This document shows positions 31,153 to 34,674 of a DNA stretch of 34,674 bases, piece after piece. The notes below the pieces were generated by a model. That model saw only the letters and a program-made list of their open reading frames with translations, ran no database searches and was not told where the DNA came from. Each line of letters opens with the position of its first letter. Within the stretch, counting starts at the first letter, position 1. A program made the translations under genes and the position numbers. This DNA is from JBBAFM01 sp041655415 (GTDB lineage: Bacteria > Bacillota > Clostridia > Peptostreptococcales > JAAYPU01): positions 1-34,674 of the forward strand of contig CAYSBC010000017.1 in NCBI GenBank assembly GCA_964429195.1, written 5' to 3'.

Positions 31153-32460
31153 TTATGGAATAAGAAGCATTTTCTTAGCTGCATAGGTAAGTTCTTCTCT
31201 GAACTTAGGATGTGCTACACTGATCATTTCTTTAGCTCTTTCAGAAGCTGTTTTACCTCTTAATTTAGCAATACCATATTCCGTAACAACATGATCTATG
31301 TCGTTTTTACTTACTGTAACATTGGCACCATGAGTAAGCATAGGTACTACTTTGGATACCGTTCCCTTTTTTGCTGTAGAATTCATCGATAAGAATGCCT
31401 TTCCACCTTTAGAACCTAATGCACCTTTTGCGAAGTCCGATTGACCACCGGTTCCACTGAATGGCATAGGTCCTATTGTCTCAGAGCAAGCCTCTCCAAT
31501 CAAGCTCACTTCTAAAGTTGCATTGATTGAAACAAAGTTATCATGGGATGCAATTATATTAAAATTATTTGTATAATCGATGCTATGAAATTCTACAGAT
31601 GGGTTATCATCTATAAAATCATAGAGTTTTGTACTTCCTACTGTAAAGGAGCCTACAGATACATTTTTATGGATAGGTTTACAAGTGTTATCAATAACAC
31701 CGGCTTCCATCAGGTCCATTGCTCTTTCAGGGAACATTTCACTGTGGAAACCTATGTTTCTCTTGTCCATAATAGCAGCAGCAACAGCATTAGGCATTCC
31801 GCCTATACCTAATTGTATCGTAGCACCGTTTGATATTTGACTACCAATGTAATTACCGATAGCGATTTCTTCTTCTGTTAATGGTACATCCGGTAATGAA
31901 GGTAATGGCACATTATTTTCTATCAGTGCGGTAACCTCCGAAATATGTACAAATTGAGGACCATGGCACCTTGGCATGTTTTCGTTAACTTCTAATAAAA
32001 CGACTCTTGCTCTTTCTAATTGTGCTCTTCCTTCTCCTGCAGCAGGACCATAGCTAAAGAAGCCATGTTTATCCATAGGGGAAACAGTAGCATAATGAAT
32101 GTCTGCTTTTCTATAATTTCGCCACCAATAAGGTACGTCCTTATAATGAGCCGGCATAAAATCACCTAATCCGGTTTGAATGGCTTTACGTCCAGGTCCA
32201 CCGATGAACCAAGCAACGTGTCTCATGTATTCCGGTGCGTATTCAGGTGTTTGACATTTTAAATGATGAAGAGTTAACATCAGTTCATGACTTATACCAC
32301 GAATACCTTCTCTTTTCGCTCTTTCTGCTATTGCATCAGCCAATGCAGGGGGTTCACCGACTCCACATGCTGAAGCACATATATCTCCTTCTTGAACATA
32401 TTTAGCCGCTTCCTCTGCTGTTGTCAATTTCTGCTTATACATTTCTTGCCACTTATTCAA
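31153..32460 (-). CDS. Acetyl-CoA hydrolase/transferase family CoA-transferase (4-hydroxybutyrate- or butyrate-type)
   Basis: This 435-residue enzyme belongs to the family with 4-hydroxybutyrate CoA-transferase and butyryl-CoA:acetate CoA-transferase. Visible blocks are CGVGEPPALADAIAERA (N-terminal domain), QLGIGGMPNAVAAAIMD, GFHSEMF (with the Glu that forms the CoA thioester), PFSGTGGQSDFAKGA and VVTEYGIAKLRGKTASERA. It probably swaps CoA between a fermentation acyl-CoA and acetate or another acid. The exact acid cannot be set from sequence alone. The start is TTG about nine bases from GGAGGAG. Its promoter is far upstream, leaving an untranslated leader of about 220 bases. Confidence 0.88.
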   Translation of the reverse strand: MNKWQEMYKQKLTTAEEAAKYVQEGDICASACGVGEPPALADAIAERAKREGIRGISHELMLTLHHLKCQTPEYAPEYMRHVAWFIGGPGRKAIQTGLGDFMPAHYKDVPYWWRNYRKADIHYATVSPMDKHGFFSYGPAAGEGRAQLERARVVLLEVNENMPRCHGPQFVHISEVTALIENNVPLPSLPDVPLTEEEIAIGNYIGSQISNGATIQLGIGGMPNAVAAAIMDKRNIGFHSEMFPERAMDLMEAGVIDNTCKPIHKNVSVGSFTVGSTKLYDFIDDNPSVEFHSIDYTNNFNIIASHDNFVSINATLEVSLIGEACSETIGPMPFSGTGGQSDFAKGALGSKGGKAFLSMNSTAKKGTVSKVVPMLTHGANVTVSKNDIDHVVTEYGIAKLRGKTASERAKEMISVAHPKFREELTYAAKKMLLIP

Positions 32461-32486
32461 AATACATCACTCCTCCTCAATATTAA

Positions 32487-32618
32487 CCTTATAGGGTATT
32501 CATACATCTCCATGTATGTTATAAGGCGGTAATACTAAAACGATTTGCTTCCTGTACTTATTAAGAGTGCAAGTTCAAAAGAGCTTGCTTCGGATTTTAC
32601 CTTACCTTCATAAATCGC
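32487..32618 (-). other. Structured 5' leader of the CoA-transferase mRNA, class unknown
   Basis: Several stems are visible on the minus strand. A long-range helix GCGATTT (32612-32618) with AAATCGT (32540-32546) closes a domain of about 79 bases. That domain contains the hairpin GCAAG..TC/GA..CTTGC (32569-32588) with a TTTT loop. Nearer the gene, CCTTATA/TATAAGG and CATACAT/ATGTATG form a two-part stem-loop (32487-32526), 26 bases from the start codon. I do not recognise a known riboswitch motif, and no T-run marks a terminator. It may be a new cis-regulatory RNA or just a leader that folds by chance. Confidence 0.45.
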
Positions 32619-32685
32619 CACCCTTCATAAAAATACTGTATACAACTTACAACCAAAAAAAAATATAAAAAAATTGCTTAGATAA

Positions 32686-32714
32686 ATATTAACAATAAAT
32701 AGCACAATTTACAA
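32686..32714 (-). promoter_or_regulatory. Candidate promoter for the CoA-transferase gene
   Basis: TTGTAA (32709-32714) and TAATAT (32686-32691) are 17 bases apart on the minus strand. The region is very AT-rich, so other sites are possible. Confidence 0.45.
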
Positions 32715-32742
32715 TAGCTTTTTGTGTATTTTTTTAACACAA

Positions 32743-33306
32743 TTAATCCAACAATGTGTAGCCTTCTTGTCTTAATCTCTCTTCTTGTTCAACAAGCCCG
32801 CCAACAATAATATCGATGTGTTCATCAAAATCAACGCCTAGAGCTTCTACTGACGTCGTCAGTTCCTCTCTGTTGACAGCCTTAGCAAAAGCTTTATCCT
32901 TCATTTTCTTTTTCACAGATTTTGCTTTTAAACCTTCCAATTTTTCAGGTCGCATTAAAGCAACTGCTATGATAAAGCTGGACATTTGATCTACTGCATG
33001 TAAGCATTGCCTTTCTTTAAGGTCTCGAGGCACCTTTGAATCGATGCCATGAGATAGAATTGTATCCACAAAAACTTCATCAAAATCTGTATCTTTCAAT
33101 AATTCAGGTGCTTTGCTGGGATGCACTTCAGGATATTTCTCAAAATCGATATCATGAAGTAGTCCTAACATGCCCCAGTATTCCTCATCTTCACCAAATT
33201 GCTTGGCATAAGCAATCATAGCCGCTTCAACGGCCAATGAATGCCTTAGCACTCGATCGGTTTTAACATGTTCCTTTAGTAAAGCTAAAGCTTCTTCTCT
33301 TTTCAT
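32743..33306 (-). CDS. HD domain protein, putative metal-dependent phosphohydrolase
   Basis: This is a 187-residue protein with an HD hydrolase signature: RHSLAVEAAM (His22), LLHDIDFEKYP (H51-D52), ILSHG (a later His) and HAVDQMSSFI (a later Asp). Such small HD proteins hydrolyse phosphate esters of nucleotides or related compounds, but the substrate is unknown. The ATG at 33306 has a CAGGAG site; an in-frame upstream start lies before it. It follows the DUF362 gene by 34 bases and probably shares its transcript. Confidence 0.85.
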   Translation of the reverse strand: MKREEALALLKEHVKTDRVLRHSLAVEAAMIAYAKQFGEDEEYWGMLGLLHDIDFEKYPEVHPSKAPELLKDTDFDEVFVDTILSHGIDSKVPRDLKERQCLHAVDQMSSFIIAVALMRPEKLEGLKAKSVKKKMKDKAFAKAVNREELTTSVEALGVDFDEHIDIIVGGLVEQEERLRQEGYTLLD

Positions 33307-33340
33307 TCTTAATCTCTCCTGTTTTATCTTATGGTTTATC

Positions 33341-34360
33341 TTAAAGCTCAATGAGCTGATATTTCATTGTACCCAATCCTATTTTTTCACCATGCTTGAG
33401 ATAGGCCCTTCCTTTTTCAAAAAGCTTTTCTCCGCTACTCCTTTGAACCAAATCCAGGCATGCTGTATCCAATGCAAGTGGATCCTTTCCTATAAGAATA
33501 CCAATATTATCGGTAATAGGTTCCATTGGGCTGCCAATACAATCGCAATCCTTCGTTATATTTTGAACAAAGGTAATGTATATCATATCCTTGTCCTTGG
33601 AAGCTCCATAGGCATACTCCGCAAGCTTTTCTAGGAAATTCGATCCTCCCCAAGTGTTTCTAATGGCGCCTTCAGGACATACTGCAATACATCCGGCACA
33701 ACCAATACATTTCTCTGGGTCTATTTTGGCCACATCTTCTATCTCAATGGCGTCATAATCACATTTGTCTTCACAAATACCGCAAGCAATGCATTTCTTA
33801 GCACTGACAACAGGAGATATCCCTGAATGCTGGTCCAGCTTTCCACCACGAGCAGCAAAACCCATGGCCAGTTGCTTTATTGCACCACCAAATCCTGCTT
33901 CGATATGTCCCTTAAAATGGCTCATGACAATAAACTGTTTGAACTTCCCATATCCCTTACCTATCTTGCATTTTTTTATATATTCCTTATTGATTTCTAC
34001 CTCATCATACTCTGTCCCAATGTCCCCATCTGCTATGATGATAGGTATTTGTGTAAAACCATGGGCTTTTGCAGTTTTTATATGTTTTTCAGTTGTTGTT
34101 CTGGATCCCCTATAGAGAACATTGGTCTCAATATAGGATGGTTCTACTCCAGTTTCCTTTAAATAATCGATGATGGGGTCATAGCAATCTGCAGGAATAA
34201 AGGTTTTATTTCCTTTTTCCCCAAAATGAACTTTAAGAGGCACCTCTTTTTCAAACTTGTGCCCTGTATCTGAAACGATTCTTTTTAACAACTCCAAAGC
34301 ATCTTTTCCGAGTTGATGAACATTATCACCTGAATTCTTTATAAAATATACTTTGCTCAA
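33341..34360 (-). CDS. DUF362 protein with two [4Fe-4S] ferredoxin motifs
   Basis: This 339-residue protein has an N-terminal DUF362 domain (about 1-175, with the DGDIGTEY and SHFKGHIEAGFGGAIKQLAMG signatures). Two ferredoxin clusters follow (KKCIACGICEDKCDYDAI and EKCIGCAGCIAVCPEGAI), then a closing DUF362 part. It is probably a cytoplasmic redox protein; no specific partner is known. The start is most likely the TTG at 34360, eight bases from AAGGAAGG, because a GTG at 34369 overlaps that site. It has its own promoter and leads the HD gene. Confidence 0.86.
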   Translation of the reverse strand: MSKVYFIKNSGDNVHQLGKDALELLKRIVSDTGHKFEKEVPLKVHFGEKGNKTFIPADCYDPIIDYLKETGVEPSYIETNVLYRGSRTTTEKHIKTAKAHGFTQIPIIIADGDIGTEYDEVEINKEYIKKCKIGKGYGKFKQFIVMSHFKGHIEAGFGGAIKQLAMGFAARGGKLDQHSGISPVVSAKKCIACGICEDKCDYDAIEIEDVAKIDPEKCIGCAGCIAVCPEGAIRNTWGGSNFLEKLAEYAYGASKDKDMIYITFVQNITKDCDCIGSPMEPITDNIGILIGKDPLALDTACLDLVQRSSGEKLFEKGRAYLKHGEKIGLGTMKYQLIEL

Positions 34361-34424
34361 GAGTGACACCTTCCTTTTTAGACTAAACTCTTACATACTC
34401 TTGTAATCATAATAATCCAATTTA

Positions 34425-34458
34425 ATTATAGCATAATTCCTTCCTGATGTAATTACAT
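34425..34458 (-). promoter_or_regulatory. Promoter of the DUF362 gene with overlapping palindrome
   Basis: TTACAT (34447-34452) and a perfect TATAAT (34425-34430) are 16 bases apart on the minus strand. The perfect 12-base palindrome ATGTAATTACAT (34447-34458) covers the -35 and could be an operator. Confidence 0.5.
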
Positions 34459-34502
34459 TTCATGCCTCTGTTTTGCATTCTATCCCTTAAAAAATTATTG
34501 CA

Positions 34503-34589
34503 TTAGAGGGTTTCTATCTTATTTCTGAGGTGGCTAATATGCGCCATATCATCACCTCTAGCTGTTAGAAAGATGACAGGAATAGTTAT
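34503..34589 (-). pseudogene. Remnant of an OmpR-type response regulator (internal deletion)
   Basis: Twenty-eight codons between two stops in one minus-strand frame read ITIPVIFLTARGDDMA and then HISHLRNKIETL. The first part resembles the receiver-domain segment with the conserved Thr/Ala region (PVIFLTAR). The second resembles the C-terminal winged-helix segment (HISxLRxKIE) of OmpR-family regulators. In an intact gene these lie well over 100 residues apart, so a deletion seems to have fused them. There is no start codon or ribosome-binding site in frame, and both flanks are lost. This reading rests on two short matches. Confidence 0.55.
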
Positions 34590-34674
34590 TCAATCATGCA
34601 TTTAAAAATATTTTGTTCAAAAAAATTCGTGCTACAATAGGAATTAAGCTATATAATATAATGAAGTAAGTCAT

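Noticed and set aside
33765..34162. Plus-strand ORFs of 111-116 codons opposite the DUF362 gene
   Set aside because: They mirror the conserved ferredoxin and DUF362 segments and lack start signals.
34594..34674. 26-codon minus-strand ORF beginning MTYFIILYSL at the right edge
   Set aside because: It ends before the response-regulator remnant, in another frame, has no visible ribosome-binding site inside the window and may be chance hydrophobic coding in AT-rich DNA.

Overview
The window looks like low-GC Firmicute chromosome from an anaerobic, endospore-forming member of the Clostridia. Support comes from the gene order and from sporulation genes (yqfC, yqfD, a spoIID-type gene). The DNA is AT-rich, ribosome-binding sites are strong, and TTG or GTG starts are frequent. 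I see no phage, transposase, CRISPR array, tRNA or rRNA.

Layout. (1) Positions 1-10735, all minus strand, form a conserved housekeeping block. Read in transcription order it is hinT, rpsU, yqfC, yqfD, phoH, ybeY, a DUF502 gene, cdd, era, recO, a DUF4342 gene, glyS, lysA, ccpN and the first codons of a probable ppsR. It covers RNA maturation, ribosome biogenesis, translation and central-carbon control. (2) Positions 10860-13872 hold prmA-rsmE-mtaB, which modify ribosomal protein L11, 16S rRNA and tRNA. (3) Positions 13873-15361 carry divergent promoters. The rightward one has perfect -35 and -10 hexamers and reads through an unlisted 54-codon ORF packed with Tyr, Phe and Trp codons. It then meets a strong terminator and finally a DAHP synthase gene. 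This looks like a leader-peptide attenuator for aromatic amino acid synthesis. (4) Positions 15385-22603 are a signalling block on the minus strand: a c-di-GMP-I riboswitch ahead of a chemoreceptor gene, then cheW, a PAS/GGDEF/EAL protein with an intact phosphodiesterase domain, and an amidohydrolase. (5) Positions 22685-28709 are ruvC-ruvA-ruvB-spoIID-queA-tgt, for Holliday-junction processing, cell-wall remodelling and queuosine synthesis. (6) argR-recN run rightward (28882-31048) to a bidirectional terminator. (7) Positions 31153-34360 hold a CoA-transferase with a long, apparently structured 5' leader, an HD-domain protein and a DUF362/ferredoxin protein. Beyond them lies a small remnant of a response-regulator gene.

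The most interesting signals lie between the genes: the aromatic leader/attenuator, the c-di-GMP riboswitch with 10-bp phased TACAAAA repeats upstream of its promoter, the unexplained leader of the CoA-transferase gene, the non-canonical start region of ccpN, and the response-regulator scar.
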